Origin: Dermanyssus gallinae
Lineage: Eukaryota; Arthropoda; Arachnida; Mesostigmata; Dermanyssidae
Direction of reading: 5' to 3'
Assembly (NCBI GenBank): GCA_003439945.1
Contig: QVRM01003919.1
Location: 30,932-94,931, forward strand
DNA: 64,000 nt
Part shown: positions 25,901 to 52,444 of the stretch, one piece after another
Position numbering within the stretch: position 1 is the stretch's first letter
Layout of the letters: every line of letters starts with the position of its first letter
Notes under the pieces: model-generated
What the model was told of the DNA's origin: nothing
Database searches by the model: none
The model's input: only the letters and a program-made list of their open reading frames with translations
Made by a program: the position numbers and the translations under genes

Positions 25901-26989
25901 GTATAAAAGAGTTCGTGGAATACATCCTGTGTTCGACCCAAACATGGGAATTGGGAGCGGAAGTTGCACAGGAAGTGCTAAAAACAAAGCACAGAAGATG
26001 CAAGGAGAGACAGAATCTTTTTGAGGCCAGCACGGCTGAAGAAAGCGCAACTTTGAATCAAACGGGTTCGCAAGGGCTGGGACAAAGTGCGCTTGACAGG
26101 TGGGGGAACCCGTGAGTGACCCCGGCCAATTGATCCGATAGGGCACTCGCCACTTCTCCTGATGGCCCATAGCACTGTTCTATGGAGATCTGGGCCATCA
26201 GAGAGTGAAGTTTAAGGGGGGAGGTGCGTTTAGTGGGTATGGGTCTCAGCGGCGTAACATCCATCCGCTGGGGTCGAGTCCCACACAGCTCGAGATGGAA
26301 ACTCCTTTCTCGCAGCAGTAGTGCGTAACTGCATTTAACCCTCCTCCACAAAAAAAAAAAAAAAAAAAAAAAAAAAACCAGAAGGGGAAAGAAACAGTTT
26401 GTATCCTATTTTGCAGAGTTTGATATTGATTCAAGAGAGCGCGTACTGTACAGCTAAACTTTCGGGTACGCTAGTTCCTCAGTGAGCAATAAAATAAAAC
26501 ATATGATGCCTAAGTTGACGTTATCAATCACTCTATTGTGCGAGAACAATAAAAAAAAATAGAGACTCTGCTCTTGCAGTGACCTCAGTCGTTCTGAACT
26601 TACAGGCGTGGTAGTTGTCATAGTAATGATCGCTTGGATAAGTTCGTTTATGTATTGTATGTATTTTTCTGTAGGATGTCTGCAGGGAGCTGTGGTGCCT
26701 TGAAGGGCAATGGGCGACCCCGGCGCATCCCGCCCTGGACGGAACATCGTGCGGGTCGGGAAAGTGGTGTCGCCAGGGCGCGTGCGTCGTCAAGAACTCG
26801 GACAGTAAGTTAAACGTGCCGCCGCCCGCTGAGTCGACGGAACGCCCACAGACGGCGGCCACGCAATCTGAGCAGACGAGCACGACCGCACGAAGGGTTA
26901 CGGGTCAGGGCGCACCACCACCACCACCACAGAGAAGGCGTTGGGCCTTTCGAAACCTCTACGGCCGATACTCGGGCATCTTCGGATAG
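4542..26989 (+). CDS. ADAMTS-like secreted zinc metalloprotease (gene extent, multi-exon)
   Basis: Secreted metalloproteases of the reprolysin/ADAMTS type cut extracellular-matrix proteins after furin removes the propeptide. Recognised exons: 15308-15533, 18045-18394, 18639-18798, 19986-20091, 20639-20767, 21231-21399 and 26675-26989 (stop), with a possible signal exon at 4542-4675. All junctions from 18394 onward agree in phase. The 15533/18045 junction does not (phase 0 against phase 1), so at least one exon whose length leaves remainder 1 when divided by 3 is missing from my model. The protein has propeptide, catalytic and cysteine-rich disintegrin-like parts, but no thrombospondin type 1 repeat is encoded before the stop. 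The 5.3 kb last intron is mostly a retrotransposon. It converges with FER. Confidence 0.75.
4676..5170. other. GC-richer stretch with poly-C run and AAC repeats
   Basis: Contains a 15-base C run at about 4722-4737, then an AAC/GAC-rich purine tract (5035-5160). A long open frame crosses it but has low-complexity composition (asparagine runs) and no family resemblance, so I do not call a gene. Confidence 0.5.
5171..7022. other. AT-rich intron or intergenic DNA with many (TA)n arrays
   Basis: TA arrays lie at about 5190-5213, 5242-5263, 5371-5425, 5635-5672, 6600-6614 and 6997-7022. A 25-base motif beginning TTCATGCATGTAAGGTA precedes two of them (about 5213 and 5342), so this unit is duplicated. 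A (TTA)n run sits at 5911-5935. No coding frame supported. Confidence 0.6.
7023..7840 (+). mobile_element. mariner-family transposon with internal deletion
   Basis: A degenerate mariner on the plus strand, with (TA)n on both sides. The 3' end near 7815-7840 (...AAGAACTTGTTGAACTACCTG) looks like a mariner terminal repeat against TA. The centre of the transposase is missing: the helix-turn-helix part runs to about 7310, then the sequence jumps to SAGKMMAEVF just before the catalytic core. Confidence 0.82.
7041..7774 (+). pseudogene. mariner transposase pseudogene
   Basis: The N-terminal block contains HFYFKGWYKTQVKTELDEVYG and FKRGR-like helix-turn-helix sequence (IELKRGRRSTQDELRLGRS). After a deletion of roughly 100 residues, GIILVDYLESGRTIKGEYY and LFHQDNAPAHKS carry the second catalytic Asp. 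The third catalytic segment is frameshifted near 7580. The C-terminal end is readable again near 7645-7774 (EFYSKGINDLK ... CIELLGEYIE, stop). This is a different mariner lineage from the one at the window start. Confidence 0.8.
7839..7887. repeat. (TA)n microsatellite
   Basis: About 48 bp of TA, directly at the 3' end of the mariner relic. Confidence 0.9.
8153..8990 (+). mobile_element. highly decayed mariner-family relic
   Basis: A third mariner lineage, plus strand, starting after a (CT)n(TA)n block at 8105-8152. Frames around 8330-8600 give FLDRIVTCGEKRILY, where the family has FLKRIVTGDEKW; the first catalytic Asp is therefore lost. HGIVLHELFPGD follows. From 8742, CPPYSSDIASSDYHLLRCLQN corresponds to HPPYSPDLAPSDYHLFRSLQN. 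Part of the centre is missing or scrambled between 8607 and 8740. Confidence 0.72.
9130..11250 (-). mobile_element. decayed CR1/Jockey-like non-LTR retrotransposon
   Basis: Minus-strand pieces appear in the right order for a non-LTR ORF2. At about 10650-10540, the endonuclease segment DNLTECMISLKIDISFITEI and WLNDG. At 10372-10151, SYFNPTGTAAELYRN and VVVAGDFNQGDIDW (the GDFN endonuclease motif). At about 9800-9710, the reverse-transcriptase piece GTVPDLFRCVIVCPVHK. At 9533-9140, a late thumb region including LYASPVWNTGLTRDKK. All are interrupted by stops and shifts. A weak minus-strand frame at about 11130-10920 (QTQAVSILAAIADVTQAASD) may be a remnant of ORF1. It is a different clade from the R1-like elements. 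Confidence 0.72.
11251..12293. other. TTG/GTT triplet-rich stretch
   Basis: Contains (TAC)n near 11296-11312, a long TTG/GTT-rich block at about 11540-11640 and another at 11940-12060. Open frames here encode only leucine or asparagine runs. No gene called. Confidence 0.65.
12294..12340. repeat. (TA)n microsatellite
   Basis: About 46 bp of near-pure TA. Confidence 0.9.
12341..15307. other. non-coding stretch upstream of the propeptide exon
   Basis: Mostly unique-looking AT-rich DNA with (TA)n at about 12578-12605 and 12847-12869 and a small inverted repeat at about 12725-12752 (AAGAAGGA...TCCTTCTT). All three plus frames are open for about 180 bases at 14500-14680, but none has a recognisable product. 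Probably part of the first ADAMTS intron if the signal exon at 4542 is correctly joined. Confidence 0.5.
15308..15533 (+). CDS. ADAMTS-like gene, propeptide exon
   Basis: Encodes SLNLTFYIELEPQRDTTLHS, then SCQFIGRVISPVTGVASVNT followed by Cys. This has the layout of ADAM/ADAMTS propeptides: a leucine-rich strand, then C.F.G.V and a later Cys of the STC.GL type. The exon is flanked by CAACAG (acceptor, weak polypyrimidine tract) and a consensus GTAAGT donor at 15534. The first base completes a split codon; the exon ends in phase 0. The upstream limit is less certain because the frame stays open further back. Confidence 0.62.
15534..18044. other. intron region with TA arrays and a partial dispersed repeat
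   Basis: (TA)n at about 16386-16416, 16647-16700 and 17079-17108. At about 17725-17975 there is a partial copy of the inverted-repeat element found at 62.1-63.2 kb (shared ACGCAGCACCATCACTTTG and the following 200 bases). The missing propeptide exon should lie in this interval, but I could not recognise it. Confidence 0.55.
17725..17975 (+). repeat. partial copy of the inverted-repeat element family
   Basis: Compared with 62766-62960 in the same orientation, it shares GCAGCACCATCACTTTG, TGGGCATT.AATTTGCTATTG, GAGAGT.GTCTTTTGGACGTA and the CGCTACGCA end, with scattered substitutions and small gaps. This is an internal part of the element only. Confidence 0.72.
18045..18394 (+). CDS. ADAMTS-like gene, furin site and catalytic domain start
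   Basis: After a 30-residue acidic/threonine-rich lead, nine consecutive arginines (codons near 18144-18173) form a furin-type cleavage site. The reprolysin domain begins immediately after: IKYIETGIFVDRHMYDAV, then a long helix (NTVAAIVNVVMAILHQVQLIY) and LIVVKFEIL. This is the usual order of beta-1, alpha-A and beta-2 of this fold. Acceptor TTTGTACAG at 18044; donor GTGCGA at 18395. The exon starts in phase 1 and ends in phase 0. Confidence 0.85.
18639..18798 (+). CDS. ADAMTS-like gene, catalytic domain middle
   Basis: Encodes GGNIDRYLDNFCAWQCKRL and KDHWDHAIMLTGLDMF, matching the family pattern (L..FC.WQ ... D.W.D.A.LLTG.D). Acceptor AAATACAG at 18638 and donor GTAAGA at 18799. Phase 0 in, phase 1 out; the G left at the end joins GT of the next exon to make Gly. 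Confidence 0.87.
18799..19985. other. intron, no features beyond a TA array
   Basis: AT-rich, with a (TA)n array at about 19888-19927, 59 bases ahead of the next exon. Nothing else recognised. Confidence 0.6.
19986..20091 (+). CDS. ADAMTS-like gene, zinc-site exon part 1
   Basis: Encodes GLAWVNGMCQCAYSCTINEG followed by AAFVIAHEMGH. HEMGH supplies the first two zinc-binding histidines and the catalytic glutamate of the HExxHxxGxxH site. The Cys pair before it fits the conserved disulphide region of the family. Acceptor TTCACTCAG at 19985, donor GTGAGA at 20092. The last two bases (AG) plus the first C of the next exon give Ser, so the zinc motif is split by an intron. Confidence 0.9.
20639..20767 (+). 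CDS. ADAMTS-like gene, zinc-site exon part 2 and Met-turn
   Basis: Continues the zinc site with LGMQHDG (third histidine and the D of ADAM-type metzincins), then NSCDSNKYIMSD containing the Met-turn methionine, then VNWSKCSNDYVKQ, matching the family pattern of tryptophan-Ser-x-Cys near the domain end. Acceptor GATCCAG at 20638, donor GTGCGT at 20768. Phase 2 to phase 2. Confidence 0.9.
20768..21230. other. intron with a G-run
   Basis: A 463 bp intron, holding a G-run at about 21003-21014. No other feature seen. Confidence 0.6.
21231..21399 (+). CDS. ADAMTS-like gene, disintegrin-like start
   Basis: Encodes GQYRCLANEAKP and then LPGEEYPAMQQCQMALSPK, equivalent to the CL.......LPG..Y....QC...FG stretch that follows the protease domain in ADAMTS proteins. 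Acceptor GAATTTCAG at 21230 and donor GTGAGT at 21400. Ends in phase 0 and continues at 26675 across the retrotransposon-bearing intron. Confidence 0.85.
21541..21553 (+). repeat. target-site duplication, left copy
   Basis: AACCAGAAGGGGA directly before the retrotransposon. The same 13 bases follow the poly(A) tail at 26376-26388; the first two A may belong to the tail, so the duplication is 11-13 bp. Confidence 0.85.
21557..21599. repeat. perfect 20-bp inverted repeat at the 5' junction of the retrotransposon
   Basis: Left arm 21557-21576, three-base loop CAA (21577-21579), right arm 21580-21599, all 20 pairs perfect. The right arm is continuous with the element; the left arm looks like a copied-back piece of it. 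It starts only three bases inside the target-site duplication. Confidence 0.9.
21632..22999 (+). CDS. retrotransposon ORF1 (gag-like nucleic-acid-binding protein)
   Basis: ORF1 proteins coat the element RNA. The frame is open from 21536, but the first ATG is at 21632, giving 455 aa. The C-terminal half carries three zinc knuckles of the CCHC type in a row (22597-22770): CYKCQELGHTAKEC, CFRCGMEGHFSSDC and CYICEAKGHKARTTAC. The middle (about 22080-22540) resembles the RNA-recognition-like region of R1/Jockey ORF1. It ends TAA at 22997-22999, sharing its last A with the ATG of ORF2, an arrangement used for termination-reinitiation. The true N-terminus may have been lost in the 5'-truncated insertion. 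Confidence 0.88.
   Translation: MLVTKGSEKDKAMLKKMAEQFPLAERTSSLRAGRVAVLKNCAQLEVDRAEAEDNPEDEEPVVGPATSSSTLVIGVVDPNDTAEKFLDALSKTLEKGHSLQTQSPLALYISPEWEGDTIKNAIEACCRKTGCKANITKDGLRRAQRGRLPPPEMQHETISIRIKATEECSSQDMIEKLRPFVHKPEAGVKIRTVTTGKDGDIIMRVVEEKPGSGATFADVLRQGTGGEVDTRRCTGPTMTVVLRGIDPFLTSDKIEKELREILRIHEASYIRTEAPRPTKNRAGWQCLVTLPKDRACQLLNRKNLSVGGTGCRAEEWITLSTCYKCQELGHTAKECKNKNVVTQKCFRCGMEGHFSSDCKEETLSCYICEAKGHKARTTACPLYLNLLRTKLKERREERQANKHKTKITAEHLESGEIVAQQHSEANIAKGPFDWKIQGPRGAAKRLTQKEPQTLL
22999..26115 (+). CDS. retrotransposon ORF2 (endonuclease and reverse transcriptase)
   Basis: A 1038-aa uninterrupted polyprotein that nicks target DNA and primes reverse transcription from the nick. N-terminal endonuclease: IIQVNCNRSRAAHDMV, the catalytic-type SGDFNSAAEIWGSRR (about residue 125), YIDITLTN and LSDHLCVE. 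RT: DKIKTGKAPGPDGVPPAAV (about 415), YRPICLLNALAKGYEAII, QFGFRKHRSALTAIH, VTLLDVRNAFNSLPW, GVPQGSILGPLLWNL and the catalytic AYADDLAVVA (about 637). A late C-terminal finger CLFCNEAVEDTPQHTLLRC sits near residue 915. No stop or frameshift was seen. The start overlaps the ORF1 stop. Confidence 0.95.
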   Translation: MHNKISIIQVNCNRSRAAHDMVGEITQRRGTDVVALSEPNKKLAKRAKHWVTDSAYDTALMINHTVKIQNKGSGPGFCWIDVKDVGRIYSCYISPNCPHEEFEQILDNLTTSLLNLKPGIGVLISGDFNSAAEIWGSRRTDKRGRTLLEWAAANDLYVLNDGKEATFRRHNYESYIDITLTNSQITRKVSSWTVLVEEENLSDHLCVETRLNLRTTPPPQQQQRKKYKITDEEEFKEVLANKMTQSHFPKTPVQLQAILEEACAKTATVRMHLRRPGKPPKHWWTQDIAKKRKECNKARRALKQIHRDNKERMQALNRYRRSRVILKSAIADSKTKCLQELQEQVQEDPWGKPYRIVCGKKKRAATEALDEQETVDILTKLFPTHDIFERAAYENTPQVTEDEFPVIQPLEVRLAADKIKTGKAPGPDGVPPAAVKILFKEHPAAVAESLTSAIRTGEFPPTWKQAEVVLIPKANGGYRPICLLNALAKGYEAIIEERLRLFAEECGLLSPAQFGFRKHRSALTAIHRVLSRAEQVRESTICTRQLIMVTLLDVRNAFNSLPWKTILDTLVRKKVPPYLVKVISGYLKERSVSNGNVVFPMTAGVPQGSILGPLLWNLAYDDVLRQTGLPPGIELIAYADDLAVVAQAKTEDELELNTNKALHSTAEWMKASGLALAPEKSEIILLTGKKRVRLLNIQVAGQPIRFVNKARYLGITLDTSMTGLWQIKKATEKALKTANAIARILPNIHGPRARIRKLLMTVAESIALFGAAVWARATLKSKKAKLILRKTQRIAALRVIQGYRTVSTNAALLLAGEIPWDLKASERQRLWDIGTPTESDKARERNATIESWQAEWDAIPFGAPGKSLSKLLPNIRAWIARPGGDLTFYLTQVLTGHGNFQSYLYRIGKAPSETCLFCNEAVEDTPQHTLLRCQAWEEARTMAIRKIRERWSRAGLTYPEVQDPPRNGIKEFVEYILCSTQTWELGAEVAQEVLKTKHRRCKERQNLFEASTAEESATLNQTGSQGLGQSALDRWGNP
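26159..26201 (+). other. stem-loop in the retrotransposon 3' UTR
   Basis: Outer arms CTGATGGCCC (26159-26168) and GGGCCATCAG (26192-26201) pair perfectly, and an alternative inner pair CCATAG/CTATGG sits at 26167-26172 and 26180-26185. In R1/R2-type elements the reverse transcriptase recognises 3' UTR RNA structure, so this is a plausible recognition site (inference). Confidence 0.6.
26224..26295 (+). other. conserved 3' UTR motif shared with the R1-like fragment near 2.1 kb
   Basis: GTTTAGTGGGTATGGGTC ... GTCGAGTCCCACAC: the ends GTGGG and CCCAC can pair. A shorter version (TTTAGTGGGTGCGAGTCCCACAC) occurs at about 2126-2150 in the older relic. Conservation across diverged copies suggests function in reverse-transcriptase priming. 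Confidence 0.6.
26376..26388 (+). repeat. target-site duplication, right copy
   Basis: AACCAGAAGGGGA at the end of the poly(A) tail, identical to 21541-21553. Confidence 0.85.
26675..26989 (+). CDS. ADAMTS-like gene, last coding exon
   Basis: Begins DVCRELWCLEGQWATPAHPA followed by LDGTSCGSGKWCRQGACV. This is the conserved CRELWC ... DGT.CG..KWC..G.CV block of the ADAMTS disintegrin-like region. Then comes a low-complexity Ser/Thr/Gln linker, five prolines, RRRW and a short aromatic tail (AFRNLYGRYSGIFG), stop TAG at 26987-26989. The thrombospondin repeat that normally follows is absent. Acceptor TTTTTCTGTAG at 26674; phase 0 matches the exon ending at 21399. Confidence 0.87.
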   Translation, partial: DVCRELWCLEGQWATPAHPALDGTSCGSGKWCRQGACVVKNSDSKLNVPPPAESTERPQTAATQSEQTSTTARRVTGQGAPPPPPQRRRWAFRNLYGRYSGIFG

Positions 26990-28757
26990 CTTGCTTCGAG
27001 GTCGCTGTTGCTATGTTGTGTACAGCGTTGCCGTTATATTAGCGCATGCGGACGATATGCTACCTTTGTATCTCACTTTCGCTCTCATTCTCTCCTCTCT
27101 CTCTCTCTCGGTTTCTGCTGCTTGATACGGGCTCCCCCTTGCCTGTGGCTCTGTTCGTCTACTCCTGTATTTTCACTCGTACTTCTCACACAGATCCACA
27201 CACAGACACGTAAACCCACACATCGACGCGTATATAAATACACACATATGTACTTGTTGTTTGCATTATGTGTATTTATTTGTCCTTGATTTGTCGTTTG
27301 CTTTATTGATTGTTTCACGCCTCCTGTTTGCCTCGTAGATGCGACAATGAAGGAGGCATCCTTCGGGTGAACGGAAATATAGCGGCGGTTTATCGTCAAC
27401 AATGTCGGCAACAATACTGTAACATTAAAACAAGTGTGGCATGCAGTACGATACTAATGGCTTTTGTGGGCTGTTATTTGTGACAAGGTTTGTCGAATTT
27501 ATATCAGTGTAGGCTATTTTGATCGGACTGTAGTGCGGCTGACAGAAATAGGGCTAGTTACGTTTCTGTAGAGTCACTATGGTTGGCAACGGAAAAAACT
27601 GCATGTAGACATGGTATGTCATGTTTTCTGTTTCTCCGTGTCTCTAATATAAGGCACTCGACACCAGACTAACCGTCAAGTTTCAGTAGTCACAGAGACA
27701 TTTGCGCAGTATGGTAATATTATAGCGTATATCAAATGCGACTATCCATGTAGCTTTAACGACATGAGTAGGTCGGTCGCTTGCAAGTGTTTACGGGTAC
27801 CCATTTGAATGTAGTTACAGGAAAAGTTAGTAGATAGTATAGATCACAAGTGTAGACATTCTTTAAAAGAGTATCACATTTAACTGATCATCTGCCCACA
27901 TGTTTCACACCAGCACTGTGTGCACCCGGGTACATTCAGATTTCTTTCGTATCTCTGCAGCTCTGATGGTCTGAACTAGAGTAGTTCTTCGGATGTGTGA
28001 TCAGACCACGGTTCCTTGAGACTATCCTATGCTTTGATGAATGTCTTTGTTTCGTCGCGTAGACCTATTCTGCACAACGTTCGGCCAGAATTATGTGTGT
28101 TGGTACGTTGCGTGGGCTCAACAATATATTATCGGGGAGCATGAAGTTCGATTGGTCGACGGCGCACGTAAGAAGGAAAAGGGCATGTATGCACTCCCCC
28201 CGCCACCTCACCTTCTCCCGAAGTGATGAATATTGCACTAAGTGAAGGCGAGGCGCTCAGTGATTCCCGGGCGGCCTAACCTTACGATAGAGATCCCTCA
28301 CGGCTGACAGGAGCTGCTACATCAAAAGCTTCGGAAAAACGCCCCCGCGAGGACCGAAGGCAACGTCGTGGGCATGGCCGGTCTCGCAACGGCAGACGCC
28401 GGCAGAGATCCTCCTAGCTACTAAGCAAGTGCCGAAGAATCGCGTGCACGTCCGCGCGGCACATTCATGTCGGAAGCGCCGAAGCCCTGTCCTGACCTGC
28501 AACACTCTTTCCTTGCTCTTCCTACCACATGACGGCTTGTTTCTGTCTCTGCTTGGTCCCGTCCGTTTCCCAAGCAAAGTCGGTGCTCCCAATGGATGGA
28601 CGCCCATTGTCACCGCTTCTTCACCGCTTCTCCACTCGGCCTCGACTTACAGGTTCCAGACGTCAGCTAAGGCCGTGATGACCTAACCGATCTGAACTGA
28701 CCTGCTGAAGCACTGATCCGCGTAGCGCCTGATGCGCCTTTGCTGTCGCCTGTACGT

Positions 28758-28802
28758 CGTGTGTAACAGCACGCCGTTACACACGGCCTGCTGTTACACA
28801 CG
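28758..28802. repeat. nested, mutually exclusive inverted repeats
   Basis: CGTGTGTAACAGCA (28758-28771) can pair perfectly with TGCTGTTACACACG (28789-28802), or its first ten bases with GTTACACACG at 28776-28785. The three related blocks look like local duplication and inversion. Confidence 0.7.
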
Positions 28803-28970
28803 AGACCACACGTCTCACTGGCACGGCCCACGGGCCTGGAGAGAATGTCACCAGGCCGAGCTCGTTCACCGCTCGGCCTGATGAACGGGCGGCAACAACA
28901 ACACAACAACCGCCACGGCAGCTGGTGAAGATGAATTACCGACTGACCCTATCAAACGTGTATAAACAAA

Positions 28971-29006
<36 letters not shown>

Positions 29007-30639
29007 AAAGAACTTTTTGACATGAGTTTTTTTGACGTAAGACGATTATTTCCCGATATAGGTGACCCGCCACCGTACTAATGCAAGCATGTATATATAT
29101 ATATATATCGTTTGTTTTATTAACACCCAAACTGAGTAAATGTGTTTATGTTGCATCAAAATGTTTCGAGACACCAACAATCTAGCGTTTTGCTAGTTCT
29201 GCTATAGACCTAACCGCCGGGCGTACCGCGGCGTGGTGTCGATCACATTTGCTTCATATATATATATATATATATTAACGTAAACCGTTAGAAATAGATA
29301 TGATGTAACTAAATGAGCTGCACAGTATGCAAGAATCTGTACACCTAGACGTGTTAGGGTGGACATGACAAATGGAATGATCCTTCCGTGCAATACGTGA
29401 AATACCGTCTTGCCACTTAACGTGATTGATGTTGTGTATATCTGGTATATATATATATATATATATATTTGCGTGATAGTACGAAACTGTTTTGACGCCC
29501 CGTTATTAGCTAGCATCCACGGAGAAGAAACAAGCTTACCTGAATGGTATATTTGTAAACGGGGAAGTGGCATTTTTATTTCATATAGCAAAAACTTATA
29601 TATATATATATATATATATCCTGCTTGTGGCATTATGGACACGCGTCATTCACTTTCGTAGAACGAGCGTCACCTGTTCAAAGTCAGAAGTCAACCTATA
29701 TAAGGATAAAATCTTTTAGCTTTGTTGTTCGTACTGATTATTACATTTTAAACATACATACAAGCGACGAAATACCGCTTCCTTAGAAGCTCCCTTTTTA
29801 CGTACGGAGATTGGTTAAACCATGTGTGCAAGAAACTGTCTGTCACAAAGATTTAGAAAATAAATTACATATTTTGCAATGCAAATACCTACGTTTGTTT
29901 GATCTTTGTCCATACGAATTTTCAAATGCTATGGAACTTGTAGAACTGTTAGGATGTGAATAAAATGTAAGCAATTGTGTACTAAAAGCAATTGTGTTGC
30001 TCGGGTTTACTACTATACAGTAGTTCCTGGCCAGCCGGGGCTGTGCTATAGATGTCTCAGTTCTGGTCAATTTGATGAAAGGCTATCTAAGGATAATGTG
30101 TGAAAGAAACGTGGGAACACCGAGGACTAACTCCGGTTAGGCAAACTCCTCCAGGTGGTTTAGTTGCCAACTGCAGAGACTGCTCTGTCTCAAATATATT
30201 TGCAATAGCGTGCCGCGAGTGGTCATCAAATAGATTCAGCTATACCAGCGACGTCTATACACACCTTGTTTATGATCACATATCTATGGCCGGCAAAAAG
30301 CTGGACAGAAGAGCCTACGATCTCACAGCAGAGCCACCGTCAACATTATTTGTGCGTCAAGAATGACATCTGAGCTCTAAGCAAGAAATGCCGGAACGAT
30401 ACTACCGGTAAATAATAATAATAATAATAATAATATTAGATAGAATATAATGCTAAGCACGTGTAACATATTTAATTTTGTGTGAGATAACATGCGTATT
30501 AAATATGGCCAGTTAGTCAATTTGCTGGACTTATACAATGAGTAATATGTGCGTTTAATGCTACAAAATGAAAGCTTTGTAGGGAAAGCGCTGCCAGTAT
30601 TAAGAAGGGTCTAGTCGTCTGCACCTGTACAGAGCTTCA

Positions 30640-30645
30640 TTTATT
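30640..30645 (-). promoter_or_regulatory. candidate polyadenylation signal of FER
   Basis: AATAAA on the minus strand (TTTATT on plus), about 75 bases after the FER stop codon. Confidence 0.5.
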
Positions 30646-30719
30646 TGCACTTACATTTTGTATATACCTTGTCTTAAGAAACATGTTTAGCATGAAGATG
30701 ACTATAAGTAAAGTAGTGC

Positions 30720-51062
<20,343 letters not shown>

Positions 51063-52444
51063 CTGTAATTGTCGACATGTGCATGACAATCGACAACGAT
51101 TCAACATCGAAACAACACACCGGCGATTAGACTCGTGAGATTCATTACCATCATTCACAGCGCCTCTGCGAGAAGGCGGCGAAGAAAGAAGAAAGCGGAG
51201 AAAGAAGAAAAAGAAGGGACGACTCTCAAATCTGACGTTGCTCAACTAACCGTTTGAATCTGATTTGAACAAATTATGATCTTTGTCTGATAGAAATTCG
51301 ACTCTAAGCTTGTAGTTAACTAATCAGCCGTACGCACCATAATGCAATGCAAGCTAAAATACATTACTAATGGTGCACGCCTCAGTATGTTTGTTACAAT
51401 ATTCCACTGTAAAAACTCAGTCCGGACCTCGGCTGAAATGCCAGCAATTAGACCCCGTTTAGGTGGAACGTCGTTGTGTAACGTCCGTCAGGAATTCGAC
51501 ACAGGTCAAGCTGTACGATGTCGCGACACGCCGCTGATGGACGTGAAAAATAGGCCACAACTCGGGTCGCCTCTGTTATATAGAAGTGATCATGCCACAA
51601 GTAGTAACTAGCTAAGTGTGTTAGCTAATTAATACTTGTTGTGTGTGTGTACATAAGTTATTATACAGAAACTGCTGGCTGTGCAGTATGGCTTCAAATG
51701 AACTTATCTTTGAACAAAACTCGTAAAAACGAGCATATGCATCACAATCTGGCCAAATTTTCCTTTGACGTCTTACGCCAGTTATCTATTTTCATTGCGG
51801 GAGTGGGTGTAGTAGTAAACTGCTTATTCTTCTAAATCCATAAGCCTTCTACTGGGGCTACATACACAAAAGTGTTCCGTAACCGAAACAGAAAGCGTCT
51901 GCATATTCTGCAATCACAAGAGAGCAATGCTTGGATACCAGGTATTCCATATATTAAATGTGAATGTATCTATTCCTAAATGTGGCCTTTAAAAAACGAG
52001 GTAGAAACATCTAGTTAAAACGTTTTAGTGCAATTTAAGCTTGCTTTGTTTAGTTCCTCCCTATGATAATCATCTATAATAGTGTCAATGATAAAACAAA
52101 TGCCAATAGTAGTAGTAGTAGTAGTCGTAAATCTAGATGTATATATATAAAATGAAAAACATAATTTTCAACAACTGTCGTTTTGTGTCGTTTGGAACGG
52201 TGCTGCTTGCGTGTCATCACGTTCAGCATAATATTTGCATCTAAGCTAATAGCCGTTACGAACATTCGAATATTATTTATAATATACGAGTATATATTAA
52301 AACAACGTATTATGCTGGAAATAAGTTTGTAGCGTTTTATCTTTCTTGTATTCTACAAAGATGTATTTTGTTGTTTAGATCAATGTTTACATGTATTTGA
52401 ACGTGCTCCTCCTGCTCTACAAAACGGTGTTAATTTTTTTCAGG
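51063..52444. other. upstream of FER coding start
   Basis: Probably 5' intron or intergenic. A (TAG)n run is at about 52107-52125. Short plus-strand frames (51342-51611, 51641-51835) match nothing. Confidence 0.5.

Larger units (their letters stand above)
21554..26377 (+). mobile_element. nearly intact R1-like non-LTR retrotransposon in an ADAMTS intron
   Basis: The element is bounded by a short target-site duplication. It has two ORFs overlapping as TAATG, a structured 3' UTR and a poly(A) tail of 28 A (26350-26377). Endonuclease, reverse transcriptase and C-terminal finger are all uninterrupted, so ORF2 could be functional. The layout (ORF1 with three CCHC knuckles, an apurinic-type endonuclease, a central RT and a C-terminal CCHC-like finger) matches the R1/Jockey group; the RT resembles R1-clade elements. 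It lies in the same orientation as the host gene. The 5' end is abnormal, with a perfect 20 bp inverted duplication and an ORF1 without a clear upstream ATG, so the insertion is probably 5'-truncated. Confidence 0.92.
26990..30719. other. intergenic region between two convergent genes
   Basis: Holds the 3' UTRs of the ADAMTS-like gene (a weak ATTAAA at 27424) and of FER. TA arrays lie at about 28974-29000, 29091-29108, 29255-29275, 29444-29468 and 29597-29620, and an (ATA)n run at about 30410-30435. A GC-rich block at 28300-28950 has a nested inverted repeat (28758-28802). Open frames here, such as 30100-30366, match nothing I recognise. Confidence 0.55.
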
